64,000 bases of DNA, taken from NCBI RefSeq assembly GCF_050231725.1, contig NZ_CP077172.1, forward strand, positions 1,674,001 to 1,738,000. The letters run 5' to 3'. Positions 15,902-24,366 of the stretch are shown here, piece after piece (within the stretch, counting starts at the first letter, position 1; the number at the start of each line of letters is the position of its first letter). The translations under genes and the position numbers were made by a program. The DNA comes from Fusobacterium nucleatum_L. GTDB taxonomy: Bacteria > Fusobacteriota > Fusobacteriia > Fusobacteriales > Fusobacteriaceae. The notes under the pieces are model-generated. The model was given only the letters and a program-made list of their open reading frames with translations. It was not told the DNA's origin and did no database searches.

Positions 15902-16618
15902 TTAAATTTTCCAACCCTTTTCTCTTAATTTTTTCTTTTTTTCTTTTATTTTTTCAATAAATTTAAGCTTTTTTATTTTCTTCATAAAAATAGCAAAATA
16001 ATAAAATATATTCTTTTTATATGGATATTCCATTTCTTGATATGAATCTATCTTCATAGTTAACATATCATAATGAGCTCTATAATTTCCAAAGCTCATT
16101 TTTTTTGCTTGAGTATCTAAAATTTTTACTTCATCCTTTGAAGTCATAAAATTACTTGGATTACAATCTCCATGATAATAGCCTTTACTATGAATTTTTT
16201 TTGTAACTTCAACCATTTTATCAAGCTCTCTGCTATCATTTATACTAATTTTTTCTTGAATTAAAGCAGAATAGCAAATCATTCTGTTCTTTCTTTTTAC
16301 TATTGCTAAAAGTGGTTTTGCATACTCAATTAAATTATCCTCAATAATTGCTTTATTTATATTTATTAAAGTTGTTACTGCTTCTCCCTTTTTAAATAAG
16401 GTAAAAAATTTTCTTTGAGGAATAATATATTCATTTCTAGGTTCTTTAAATATATAACTAATGTTATTTATTTGAATCTCAGAAACAAAATTTCTTTTTG
16501 TATTTTTTAAAATATTATGTTCTTTATACTCTTTATCTATAATATTTTTACCAATTTTTATAAAAAATTTATCATAAGCAAATATTGAATACCCTTTATA
16601 TTTTTCTTCTAATAGCAT
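15902..16618 (-). CDS. LPS core heptose kinase-like protein (RfaY/WaaY family)
   Basis: A 238-residue small kinase-fold protein. The catalytic loop reads YYHGDCNPSNFM and the metal-binding site is VKILDTQAKKMSFGNYRAHYD, quoted here as ILDTQAKK and GNYRAHYD. This is the pattern of RfaY/WaaY, in which the canonical DFG is replaced. An N-terminal beta-lobe precedes it, with the lysine probably in ISYIFKEPRNEY. It would phosphorylate a sugar of the inner core at the cytosolic face. ATG at 16618 has AAAGGA upstream, 10 bp after the GT2 gene. The kinase fold is fairly sure; the exact phosphorylation site is inferred. Confidence 0.8.
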   Translation of the reverse strand: MLLEEKYKGYSIFAYDKFFIKIGKNIIDKEYKEHNILKNTKRNFVSEIQINNISYIFKEPRNEYIIPQRKFFTLFKKGEAVTTLININKAIIEDNLIEYAKPLLAIVKRKNRMICYSALIQEKISINDSRELDKMVEVTKKIHSKGYYHGDCNPSNFMTSKDEVKILDTQAKKMSFGNYRAHYDMLTMKIDSYQEMEYPYKKNIFYYFAIFMKKIKKLKFIEKIKEKKKKLREKGWKI

Positions 16619-16628
16619 AATTTTTCCT

Positions 16629-17486
16629 TTAATTTAATGTTTTTACTGTAACATCATCTCTATTTTTACTGTCTTCATACCCTTTTTCACAATAGAAATC
16701 TTTTTTTGAAAAAATTTCTTCTTTTCTTTTATAATAATATTCTTCATTAGACGAATGTACTTTTGTAGGGTCTGAATAATGCCAAAGATGTAATTGAATA
16801 TTTTTTGTTACTAGTTCTTTACCATTTATTCCAGCAATAGTTAGTCTATTTCCAAAATCATCATCTTCCTGTCCCCAACCAACATATTTTTCATCATAAC
16901 CATTTACTTTAAGATAAGCTTCTTTCATAAGAGCATACGACATTCCTACAAGTCTTATACCTCTTTTAGCTAGTTTAAAAGTCTTTATAATCCTTCTTTT
17001 TCTATCTTCTTTTAACATTTTATCTATAGTTTCTATATATTTAGCAGGAAGTTTTTTTATTATTTCATCATAAGAATTTATATTCCCAATATCAGATAAA
17101 ATAATATTTTTTTCATTTTCAGTTGTATGATGTGCTCTCCCCATTAAAAATATATTGTCCTTTATACCATTTACTATTGTTTCTATATATTCTTCACCAA
17201 ATATTAAGTCTTGATCACAAAATATTAATAAATCTCCAACAGAATTTCTTACACCATTATTCAAGGCTCTTGTTTTTCTAAACCCCTTATCTTCTTGATA
17301 AATATGTTTTACTTTAAATTGTGCCTTAGGAATTAAATCACCTATAAAATCTAAAACTTTTTGTGATGAACCATCATCTGTTATTATAAGCTCATCAGGT
17401 TGCTTTTTCTGTCTTAATAAGCATAAAAATAAGGCTCTCAAATGTTCCAATCTATTATACACAGGAACTATTACAGATACTTTCAT
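16629..17486 (-). CDS. Glycosyltransferase family 2 with galactosyltransferase-type C-terminus
   Basis: A 285-residue GT-A enzyme. VSVIVPVYNRLEHLRALF and DELIITDDGSS form the nucleotide-binding start. LIFCDQDLIF carries the DxD-like metal site and GWGQEDDDFGNRL is the catalytic/acceptor block of the Glyco_transf_7C-type C-terminal domain. It is soluble or peripheral and probably adds a hexose or hexosamine to LPS. The 5' end overlaps the upstream GT9 gene by 4 bp (ATGA). The donor sugar is not known. Confidence 0.9.
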   Translation of the reverse strand: MKVSVIVPVYNRLEHLRALFLCLLRQKKQPDELIITDDGSSQKVLDFIGDLIPKAQFKVKHIYQEDKGFRKTRALNNGVRNSVGDLLIFCDQDLIFGEEYIETIVNGIKDNIFLMGRAHHTTENEKNIILSDIGNINSYDEIIKKLPAKYIETIDKMLKEDRKRRIIKTFKLAKRGIRLVGMSYALMKEAYLKVNGYDEKYVGWGQEDDDFGNRLTIAGINGKELVTKNIQLHLWHYSDPTKVHSSNEEYYYKRKEEIFSKKDFYCEKGYEDSKNRDDVTVKTLN

Positions 17487-18577
17487 ATTCTCTCCATCTC
17501 TTTCTTAAATTTATTTAAATTTATCTGATTTATATCTATTTCTTCTCCATCTTTTATTTTTTCTTCTACAAAAATGACTTTTGCTTTTTCTGAATTAGGT
17601 CCCCAAAGTATTGAATTTCTATCTTCTTTTCCTAATTCTTTTCTATAAATACAAATCATTTTTTTATCAAAGGCTCTTCCTAAATGAACTATTGAAGTAT
17701 CAGGACTTACAATCAAGTCTGCTCCTTTAATAAGTTCAGCTACTTCTGACATTCCTTTTGTTTCTATTACTTTAACTTTACTTTCATTATTAATATTTAA
17801 TTTTCTTAATTCCTTTGTTTTATCTTCATTTCCAATTAAAATTAAATTTTCATAATCTTTTTCTAGTATTATTTTTGATATTCTCTCAATATTCTCATTT
17901 GAAAAACTTCTATGTTTACTTGCTGCATATGGATTAAATACACAATATTTTTTATTTTTTAATTCTAATTTTTTTAATAAATAATCGCTTGAAAAGACAT
18001 CATAAGATGAATCTATATTGCTTATTCCTAAAAATTTTAATATTTTTATATATAGTTCAGAAATATGTTGATTGAAATCTCTAACATTCAGAGAAATATC
18101 AAATAGATTCCAATTTCCCTTTTCTATACCAATATTAATTCTAGCTCCACATAGATTTATTAACATCATTTGATTAACTCTTAGCATTTCTGAAAAATCA
18201 ATTAATAAGTCATATTTTTCTTCTTTGATTTTTAAAGCTAATTCTTTAATTTTTTTTCTATCTTTATAATATTCATAGATCTTATCAACATTAGGATTAT
18301 CTTTAATTATATCTATTGCTGCTCCTCTTGCTACAACTCCAATTTTTATATTTGGATATACTTTTTTTATTTCACGAAACATCAAAGAATTTATTATCAT
18401 ATCTCCAATTTTTCCATCATATCTTAAAAAGAGTATGGATTTAATATTATTATTTTCTAAAAAATTATCTCCTTCTATTATTTCAGATTTTTCTTTTCTG
18501 TCCCATATATATTTTCCTATTTTTAATCTTTTTTCTCTCATATAATCTTGAAAAATTCTATTTAATTTTCTTATCAT
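17483..18577 (-). CDS. Glycosyltransferase family 9 (heptosyltransferase-like)
   Basis: A 364-residue GT-B protein of the ADP-heptose:LPS heptosyltransferase family. SILFLRYDGKIGDMIINSL is the N-terminal motif of family 9, and VSPDTSIVHLGRAFDKKMI in the C-terminal domain is the donor-site block. It presumably adds a heptose or related sugar to the LPS core. The N-terminal 45 residues before the domain are basic and probably membrane-associating. ATG at 18577 follows AGGGAGAAAAA. No ADP-heptose synthesis genes are in this window. Confidence 0.9.
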   Translation of the reverse strand: MIRKLNRIFQDYMREKRLKIGKYIWDRKEKSEIIEGDNFLENNNIKSILFLRYDGKIGDMIINSLMFREIKKVYPNIKIGVVARGAAIDIIKDNPNVDKIYEYYKDRKKIKELALKIKEEKYDLLIDFSEMLRVNQMMLINLCGARINIGIEKGNWNLFDISLNVRDFNQHISELYIKILKFLGISNIDSSYDVFSSDYLLKKLELKNKKYCVFNPYAASKHRSFSNENIERISKIILEKDYENLILIGNEDKTKELRKLNINNESKVKVIETKGMSEVAELIKGADLIVSPDTSIVHLGRAFDKKMICIYRKELGKEDRNSILWGPNSEKAKVIFVEEKIKDGEEIDINQINLNKFKKEMERI

Positions 18578-18586
18578 TTTTTCTCC

Positions 18587-19495
18587 CTAATCAAGACTAA
18601 TCCTATCAATAATTTGAGATTCATATATAGCTTTTAATTCTTTATCTATAATTTCTTTATTTACTACCCCACTGACCTCATTAACTGCCTTATTTTCTAT
18701 ATCAATTTTTTTATCTGCTTTTCTAAGGTACCATTCATATTCAATATCCATATGTCCTATATCTATTGCTTGATATTTCTCTTTTGCTAAATCATAAGCC
18801 AATATTGTTGCAGTTGGTCCTAAGGCTAATAATATTAATTGATTTTTATCTTCTTGTTCTATTCTTTTTAAAATTTTATCGTATATTCTATACGCATTTT
18901 TAGAAGGACACAATATTCTTTTTACTTTTTTAGCAAGTAATAGCAACTCATTTCCTAAACCAAATCTTGTATTTTCTCCTTCAACTATTAAAACTTCTCT
19001 ATCTTTAAATAATTTTTTTAATTTTTCAACAATAGGTCCGCAGTCCCTTTTATTTGTGTAAGGTAAATAAAATCTACTTAACATTGAATTATAATAAACT
19101 TTTGTTTTAGACAGATATTTATTTAAGTTTCTCTTATTAGTATAATAATATTTACTCCAAAAATATGCTTCTCCTAATATTAAATCATCAACCTTTACTA
19201 AAGGACCAGGTATTCCAATAATATGATTATCTAAATCAGATTTTAATATTTCTGCTAATCTTTTAGACATTTCATTATTAACTTCTTGATAATTTATTCC
19301 ATTTTTTTTCTTTTTATATATCAGTGAAAATTCCCCATCACCATATCTACTAATTGAGTAACCCTCTAATAATTTATCTATGGTTTCTATTTTTGATTTT
19401 ATAATATATCTTAAGTCATTTGATTTAGATAGAAAATATTTATTTATTCTCCAATAGATATTTTTTTTAAAATTTTTTAAAATTTTCAATCCCAT
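18587..19495 (-). CDS. GT-D fold glycosyltransferase (DUF1792 type)
   Basis: A 302-residue protein matching the GT-D fold family first described from streptococcal SP1767-type (DUF1792) enzymes. Seen are YSISRYGDGEFSLI near residue 47, with the DGE metal/donor triad, then FYLPYTNKRDCGPIV, LIVEGENTRFGLGNELL and the late LLALGPTATILAYDLA with DIGHMDIEYEW. These blocks and their order fit the family well. It is the first gene of the LPS operon, behind its own extended -10 promoter, with AAGGAGATTTTGTA before the ATG at 19495. In streptococci the enzyme glucosylates serine-rich repeat glycoproteins; in this LPS context the acceptor is probably a different one. Confidence 0.82.
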   Translation of the reverse strand: MGLKILKNFKKNIYWRINKYFLSKSNDLRYIIKSKIETIDKLLEGYSISRYGDGEFSLIYKKKKNGINYQEVNNEMSKRLAEILKSDLDNHIIGIPGPLVKVDDLILGEAYFWSKYYYTNKRNLNKYLSKTKVYYNSMLSRFYLPYTNKRDCGPIVEKLKKLFKDREVLIVEGENTRFGLGNELLLLAKKVKRILCPSKNAYRIYDKILKRIEQEDKNQLILLALGPTATILAYDLAKEKYQAIDIGHMDIEYEWYLRKADKKIDIENKAVNEVSGVVNKEIIDKELKAIYESQIIDRISLD

Positions 19496-19529
19496 TACAA
19501 AATCTCCTTTTTATACCTATACTTTTAAT

Positions 19530-19558
19530 ATTATAACAAATTATCTATTTAATTGCAT
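19530..19558 (-). promoter_or_regulatory. Promoter of the LPS glycosyltransferase operon
   Basis: On the minus strand TATAAT (19535-19530) is preceded by the extended element TGT. A weak -35 (ATGCAA, 19558-19553) lies 17 bp upstream. The position is 35 bp before the first gene of the cluster. Confidence 0.5.
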
Positions 19559-19579
19559 TAAATTAATTTTATTTTAAAA

Positions 19580-19615
19580 ATAAAAAACTGATTATAATTA
19601 ATTTTATAATCAGTT
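19580..19615 (-). terminator. Terminator after the VirK/YbjX-type gene
   Basis: AACTGATTATAA (19586-19597) pairs with TTATAATCAGTT (19604-19615). Read on the minus strand the stem is followed by TTTTTTATTTTT, so it closes the unit upstream of the LPS operon. Confidence 0.85.
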
Positions 19616-19626
19616 ATATACAAATA

Positions 19627-20526
19627 TTAGATAGTTCTTGTTAATAAAAATTCTTTAACTTTTTCATTCAACTCATCCAATATTTTATATTTACTTGTAT
19701 ATTGAGATCTTTTTTTACTAGGAATATCTTCGATACTTTTTCTAAATATTTTTACAGGTAAAGCCCAAAAAATACTATCTATTTTTTCTGAACCTATGCT
19801 TTCCCAAAATTCATCATAATCAGCATTTATTTTTCTACTTTTTTTAAATTTATATCTTAAAGATAAGTAAATGTGTCCTTTGTTACCAACAGCAATCTTA
19901 TCATAATTAGGAAAAAGGGAATACAATACCTCTATAACTAATCTTTTAGGAAAGATTCCATAAAAATTTTTCGTAGTTTTTTTAATTTCCTCAGTATTTC
20001 CATTTTTTTGCATTCCTTGTAGACCACCAATAATTATTTTTTGATTATTAACAGCAAAAGTTAATTTTGAAAGTTGCTCTTTTTCTTGATTTTCACATAT
20101 AATATTAAATTCTCCTTCTTTTTCAAAATCTGTATACATCTTTAAATAAAAAATTAATTTTTCTGAATTTTTTCCTTCAATTTCACAAATTTTAGATATA
20201 CCTTTCTTATATAGTTCCAATAAAAAATTTTTATTGAAATATGTATTTAAAAAGGTATAAGAGGAGATTATTATTTCCACTTTTTCTTTCATTTTAAAAG
20301 AGTTTGTTATATATGGTCTGTGTATTTTTGAAGAAAGAACAGGATAATTATATATTTTATCTTTTAAATATTCATCATTCATGATGAATTGAGCTATTTT
20401 TTTTGAATATTTATAATAAATTAAATTTCTTAAAATATATTTTATTTTTTTCTTAAAAGTATTGATTTCTCCTTTAGAAGTTCCATTCTTCATAACTGTA
20501 TTATAAAATGTTATTTCATCTTTCAT
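19627..20526 (-). CDS. VirK/YbjX family protein (DUF535)
   Basis: A 299-residue protein of the VirK/YbjX (DUF535) family. Diagnostic segments are SSKIHRPYITNSF, KIIIGGLQGMQKNGN followed by IKKTTKNFYGIFPKRLVIEVL, AVGNKGHIYLS and YDEFWESIGSEK. Shigella VirK and Salmonella relatives have been linked to virulence and to resistance against envelope stress or antimicrobial peptides; the biochemical activity is unknown. No signal peptide is seen. It starts 22 bp after the purine permease gene on the same strand and is probably read from the same transcript. It ends at a terminator just before the LPS operon promoter. Confidence 0.82.
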   Translation of the reverse strand: MKDEITFYNTVMKNGTSKGEINTFKKKIKYILRNLIYYKYSKKIAQFIMNDEYLKDKIYNYPVLSSKIHRPYITNSFKMKEKVEIIISSYTFLNTYFNKNFLLELYKKGISKICEIEGKNSEKLIFYLKMYTDFEKEGEFNIICENQEKEQLSKLTFAVNNQKIIIGGLQGMQKNGNTEEIKKTTKNFYGIFPKRLVIEVLYSLFPNYDKIAVGNKGHIYLSLRYKFKKSRKINADYDEFWESIGSEKIDSIFWALPVKIFRKSIEDIPSKKRSQYTSKYKILDELNEKVKEFLLTRTI

Positions 20527-20548
20527 TTTTTATACTCCTATTTTATTT

Positions 20549-21895
20549 CTATTTTAAAGCAAAATGTAAAACAAACAACACAAACATCGCCCAGACACTA
20601 GGAGTTATATCTTTTATATTTTTCGTAAATAATTTTGAAAAAACATAAACAATAAATCCTGCTGCTATACCATCAGGAATAGAATATCCAACTATCATTA
20701 TCATTATTGTTACAAAACCAGCAGAAGCAGCTGTAAAATCATGCCAATCTATACTTGAAAGTTGAGTTGCCATAAGTATTCCAACACAAATAAGTGAAGG
20801 GGCTATGACTGGTTCAAAAAACATTCCACCTACTTCTATTGGTGAGGCTATTGCTACAAGAGGTGTAAATATTGAAGCTATTAGGAACCATATTCCAGTT
20901 GTTATTGCTGTAAATCCTGTTCTTCCTCCTGCTGCAACTCCACTTGTAGATTCTGTTAATGTAGTTACTGTTGAAGTTCCTAATACAGCTCCCACAACTG
21001 TTCCTACAGCATCAGAGAATAACATTTTTTTCATTTTATAGTTTTTTCCAGTTTTAGATGTAATTTTATTTGTTATAGCAACTAATGTTCCTGCTGTATC
21101 AAAGAAATCAACAAAGAAGAAAGTAAAAATTAAAAATATTGATTTAGGTTTAGCAATTAAACTTTTTAGTCCATAGAAAAAATCTCCAAAATGATTTAAT
21201 GAAGTATTTACTTTTACAATTTCATTTGAGAACTTTGGCATTCCTTCAACTCCAAATTTTCCTAATATAATTCCCACAATAGCTGTTATTAAAAGTCCAA
21301 AAAATACTGCTGCATCAATCTTTCTGCTCATTAAAATTATTGTTAAAAGTAGACCAAATACTGCAAGTAATACAGTAGGGTTTTTAAAATTTCCTAATGT
21401 TATAAGAGTTGCTGGATGTGAAACTGCTATACCTGCTTTTACTAAACCAATTAAAGCAATAAAAAATCCTGTTCCTGCTCCTATACTTTGTTTCAAATTT
21501 TCTGGGATTGAGTTTATAATTTTATCTCTTATACCCGTTGCAGATAAAATTAAAAATAATGATCCTGAAACAAAAACCATAGCTAAGGCTTCTTGATAAG
21601 AATAACCGTATAATTTTACTACAATAAATGTAAAAAATGAGTTAGAACCCATACCTGGTGCAAGTCCTAGTGGTGCATTAGCAACTAATCCCATAACAAA
21701 ACAAGCTATTGCTGATGAAATTGCTGTTGCCAAAAATACAGAATTAAAATCCATTCCTGCTGAACTTAATATTATAGTATTCACCCCTAGAATATAAGCC
21801 ATTGTTAAAAAATTTGTAGTCCCTGCAATAATTTCTTTTTTAAAATTGGTTTCATACTCTTCAAAGTTAAAAAATTTTCTTAATGCTTCTTGCAT
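20549..21895 (-). CDS. NCS2 family purine permease (AzgA/PbuG type)
   Basis: A 448-residue inner-membrane protein with about 13-14 spans. The N-terminal FNFEEYETNFKKEIIAG and TTNFLTMAYILGVN, then LGLAPGMGSNSFFTF, GAGTGFFIALIGLVKAGI and FFDTAGTLVAITN, identify the AzgA-like branch that imports adenine, guanine or hypoxanthine with protons. AAGGGGGACAA precedes the ATG at 21895. I looked for a purine riboswitch in the 142-bp upstream region and found none. Specificity among purines is not determined. Confidence 0.93.
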   Translation of the reverse strand: MQEALRKFFNFEEYETNFKKEIIAGTTNFLTMAYILGVNTIILSSAGMDFNSVFLATAISSAIACFVMGLVANAPLGLAPGMGSNSFFTFIVVKLYGYSYQEALAMVFVSGSLFLILSATGIRDKIINSIPENLKQSIGAGTGFFIALIGLVKAGIAVSHPATLITLGNFKNPTVLLAVFGLLLTIILMSRKIDAAVFFGLLITAIVGIILGKFGVEGMPKFSNEIVKVNTSLNHFGDFFYGLKSLIAKPKSIFLIFTFFFVDFFDTAGTLVAITNKITSKTGKNYKMKKMLFSDAVGTVVGAVLGTSTVTTLTESTSGVAAGGRTGFTAITTGIWFLIASIFTPLVAIASPIEVGGMFFEPVIAPSLICVGILMATQLSSIDWHDFTAASAGFVTIMIMIVGYSIPDGIAAGFIVYVFSKLFTKNIKDITPSVWAMFVLFVLHFALK

Positions 21896-21923
21896 TTTGT
21901 CCCCCTTAACAATTTAATGAAAT

Positions 21924-21951
21924 ATTTTATATAACTTATAATATATTACAA
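21924..21951 (-). promoter_or_regulatory. Possible promoter of the purine permease gene
   Basis: Minus strand TTGTAA (21951-21946), a 16-bp spacer and TAAAAT (21929-21924), about 28 bp before the ATG. The match is moderate in very AT-rich DNA. Confidence 0.35.
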
Positions 21952-22020
21952 ATTATAAAAAATGTCTATCTCTTTTTTTTTAAAAATATTAAAAAATAAA
22001 TATTTTGTATAGGAAATATA

Positions 22021-22049
22021 TTGACTTTTAAAGATGTTTGATATATGAT
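22021..22049 (+). promoter_or_regulatory. Promoter of the FTR1 iron permease operon
   Basis: TTGACT (22021-22026), an exact 17-bp spacer and TATGAT (22044-22049), about 50 bp before the ATG at 22101. No obvious Fur box is seen, although AT-rich palindromes make this hard to judge. Confidence 0.6.
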
Positions 22050-22100
22050 AGAAGAGTAATAAAACTTTATAACAAGCTAAATATTTTAGGGGTGAAAGAA

Positions 22101-23423
22101 ATGAAGAAGTATTTTAAATCTTTGTTTGCTTTTATTTTTGTTTTTAGTTTATTTATTTCATTTTCTTCTACAAATGTAGAAGCAGCTCAAAAGAAAAAAT
22201 ATGATACTTGGCAGGATGTTGCTAAGGATATGAATATTGAATTTCAAGCTGCTAAGAAATTTATTGAAGAAGGTAATAATGATGAAGCTTATAATGCAAT
22301 GAATAGAGCATACTTTGGTTATTATGAAGTTCAAGGGTTTGAAAAAAATGTAATGGTAAATATTGCAGCAAAAAGAGTAAATGAAATTGAAGCAACATTT
22401 CGTAGAATAAAACATACTTTAAAAGGTAATATTGAAGGGAATGTAGCTGAACTAGATAAAGAAATAGATACTCTTGCAATGAAAGTGTATAAGGACGCTA
22501 TGGTACTTGATGGAGTAGCTTCAATAAATGATCCTGATAATTTAGGAGTGAGAGTATTCGGTAATGAAGGAGCCATTGTTGGTGATGAAACAGCAATTAA
22601 GTTAAAATCATTTGGCGCCTCATTTGGTCTACTTTTAAGAGAAGGTTTAGAAGCTATTTTAGTTGTTGTTGCAATAATTGCTTATTTAGTTAAAACAGGA
22701 AATCAAAAATTGTGTAAACAAGTTTACATAGGAATGGGATTTGGAGTTATTTGTTCGTTCTTATTAGCATTTTTAATAGATTGGTTACTTGGTGGAGTTG
22801 GACAAGAATTAATGGAAGGAATTACAATGTTCCTAGCTGTTGCTGTTCTATTCTGGGTAAGTAACTGGATATTATCTCGCTCAGAGGAAGAGGCTTGGTC
22901 AAGATATATAAAATCTCAAGTTCAAAAATCTATTGATCAAAATAGTGGAAGAGCATTAATATTCTCTGCATTCTTGGCAGTAGTAAGAGAAGGTGCTGAA
23001 TTAGTTCTGTTCTATAAAGCTATGTTAACTGGAGGACAAACTAACAAACTATATGCTTTTTATGGATTTTTAGTTGGAGCAGTGGTTCTAATAGGGATAT
23101 ACCTAATATTTAGATATACAACAGTAAGGTTACCATTAAAACCATTCTTTATGTTTACAAGTATTCTTCTATTCTTATTATGTATTTCATTTATGGGAAA
23201 AGGTGTTGTAGAACTTACTGAAGCAGGAGTAATATCTGGAAGTACAGTTATTCCAGCTATGAATGGTTATCAAAATACTTGGCTTAATATCTATGATAGA
23301 GCTGAAACTTTAATACCACAAATTATGTTAGTGATAGCTTCTTCTTGGATGCTTTTAAATAATTATTTTAAAGAAAAAAGAGCCAAAAAAGAAGCAGAGG
23401 CATTGGTAAAAGAAAATAAATAA
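22101..23423 (+). CDS. FTR1 family iron permease
   Basis: A 440-residue inner-membrane iron permease. A signal peptide (MKKYFKSLFAFIFVF..., cleavage near NVEAA) leads into a periplasmic helical domain of about 130 residues, as in bacterial FTR1/FetM-like proteins. Seven or so membrane spans follow. Both REXXE iron-binding motifs are intact: LLREGLEAI (Arg180-Glu184) and VVREGAELV (Arg296-Glu300). The upstream frame is open, but TTAGGGGTGAAAGAA selects ATG at 22101. The next gene encodes a P19/Tp34-like lipoprotein, its usual partner in ferrous iron uptake. No ferredoxin or thioredoxin genes of the longer ftr cassette are seen. Confidence 0.93.
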   Translation: MKKYFKSLFAFIFVFSLFISFSSTNVEAAQKKKYDTWQDVAKDMNIEFQAAKKFIEEGNNDEAYNAMNRAYFGYYEVQGFEKNVMVNIAAKRVNEIEATFRRIKHTLKGNIEGNVAELDKEIDTLAMKVYKDAMVLDGVASINDPDNLGVRVFGNEGAIVGDETAIKLKSFGASFGLLLREGLEAILVVVAIIAYLVKTGNQKLCKQVYIGMGFGVICSFLLAFLIDWLLGGVGQELMEGITMFLAVAVLFWVSNWILSRSEEEAWSRYIKSQVQKSIDQNSGRALIFSAFLAVVREGAELVLFYKAMLTGGQTNKLYAFYGFLVGAVVLIGIYLIFRYTTVRLPLKPFFMFTSILLFLLCISFMGKGVVELTEAGVISGSTVIPAMNGYQNTWLNIYDRAETLIPQIMLVIASSWMLLNNYFKEKRAKKEAEALVKENK

Positions 23424-23480
23424 TTTATTATTATGTTTACAATTTTTATTAATACTATAAATTTTTAGGAGGATTTTATT

Positions 23481-24158
23481 ATGAAAAATTTAAAATTTTT
23501 ATTAGGAGCCTTACTTGTTTTAGGTCTTGTTGCATGTGGAGAAAAGAAAGAAGAAGCAAAACCAGCCGAACAAGCACCAACTACTGAAGCTACAGCTGAA
23601 GCTCCAAAAGCAGAAGCACCTGCTGAAAAACCTGGAGAATCAGGATTTGCTGAAGTACCTATTGATGAAACAGTTGTAGGACCTTATCAAGTAGCAGCAG
23701 TTTACTTCCAAGCAGTAGATATGATTCCAGAAGGAAAACAACCATCTGCAGCTGAATCTGATATGCACTTAGAAGCTGATATTCATTTATTACCTGAAGC
23801 AGCTAAAAAATTTGGATTTGGAGATGGAGAAGATATTTGGCCTGCTTACTTAACAGTAAACTATAAAGTTATGTCTGAAGATGGTAAAAAAGAATTAACT
23901 TCAGGAACATTTATGCCAATGAATGCTGATGATGGAGCTCACTATGGAATAAATGTTAAAAAAGGACTAATTCCAATTGGAAAATATAAATTACAACTTG
24001 AAATAAAAGCTCCTACAGATTATTTATTACACGTAGATGATGAAACAGGAGTTCCAGCAGCTAAAGATGGCGGAGTAGCAGCAGCTGAAGAATTTTTCAA
24101 AACACAAACAGTTGAATTTGATTGGGTTTATACTGGAGAACAATTACAAAATAAATAA
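23481..24158 (+). CDS. P19/Tp34-like iron-transport-associated lipoprotein
   Basis: A 225-residue periplasmic or envelope lipoprotein with lipobox LGLVA-Cys (residue 20). An Ala/Pro/Glu-rich linker (about residues 25-55) follows, then a P19/Tp34 domain: VGPYQVAAVYFQAVDMI, ESDMHLEADIHLLPEA and WPAYLTVNYKV. The Met-His-Glu-His cluster in DMHLEADIH is the metal-binding site of the family, which binds Fe/Cu and hands iron to FTR1. It lies 57 bp after the FTR1 gene and has GGAGGATTTTATT before the ATG. The unit ends at a terminator. Confidence 0.9.
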   Translation: MKNLKFLLGALLVLGLVACGEKKEEAKPAEQAPTTEATAEAPKAEAPAEKPGESGFAEVPIDETVVGPYQVAAVYFQAVDMIPEGKQPSAAESDMHLEADIHLLPEAAKKFGFGDGEDIWPAYLTVNYKVMSEDGKKELTSGTFMPMNADDGAHYGINVKKGLIPIGKYKLQLEIKAPTDYLLHVDDETGVPAAKDGGVAAAEEFFKTQTVEFDWVYTGEQLQNK

Positions 24159-24188
24159 TTACTCCTAATATAAGTAGTGAAAAATAAA

Positions 24189-24231
24189 AATGACCTTTAA
24201 CTTGAATATTTTAGTTAAAGGTCATTTTTTT
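24189..24231 (+). terminator. Terminator of the iron-uptake operon
   Basis: AATGACCTTTAAC (24189-24201) pairs with GTTAAAGGTCATT (24214-24226) and runs into TTTTTT. Confidence 0.9.
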
Positions 24232-24312
24232 GTATAAAATAGAATAAAAATTTACCAAATCTTAATTTTTTTAATATATTATTAAAATAAGATAGATTTA
24301 AAAAAAAACATC

Positions 24313-24321
24313 TGTTATAAT
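24313..24321 (+). promoter_or_regulatory. Extended -10 promoter element
   Basis: TGTTATAAT, an extended -10 (TGnTATAAT), lies 45 bp before the ATG at 24367. No clear -35 is present, which extended -10 promoters can tolerate. Confidence 0.45.
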
Positions 24322-24366
24322 AAATAAGATTTTATTTTACAAATCATAGAAAGGGGAGTTAGATAA

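Noticed and set aside
11803..19495. Horizontally acquired island
   Set aside because: The glycosyltransferase cluster is more AT-rich than its surroundings, but no integrase, IS, tRNA or direct repeat flanks it. LPS clusters are often AT-rich.
21896..22037. Purine riboswitch upstream of the NCS2 permease
   Set aside because: The minus-strand leader shows none of the conserved purine-aptamer stretches, only AT-rich DNA with a possible promoter.
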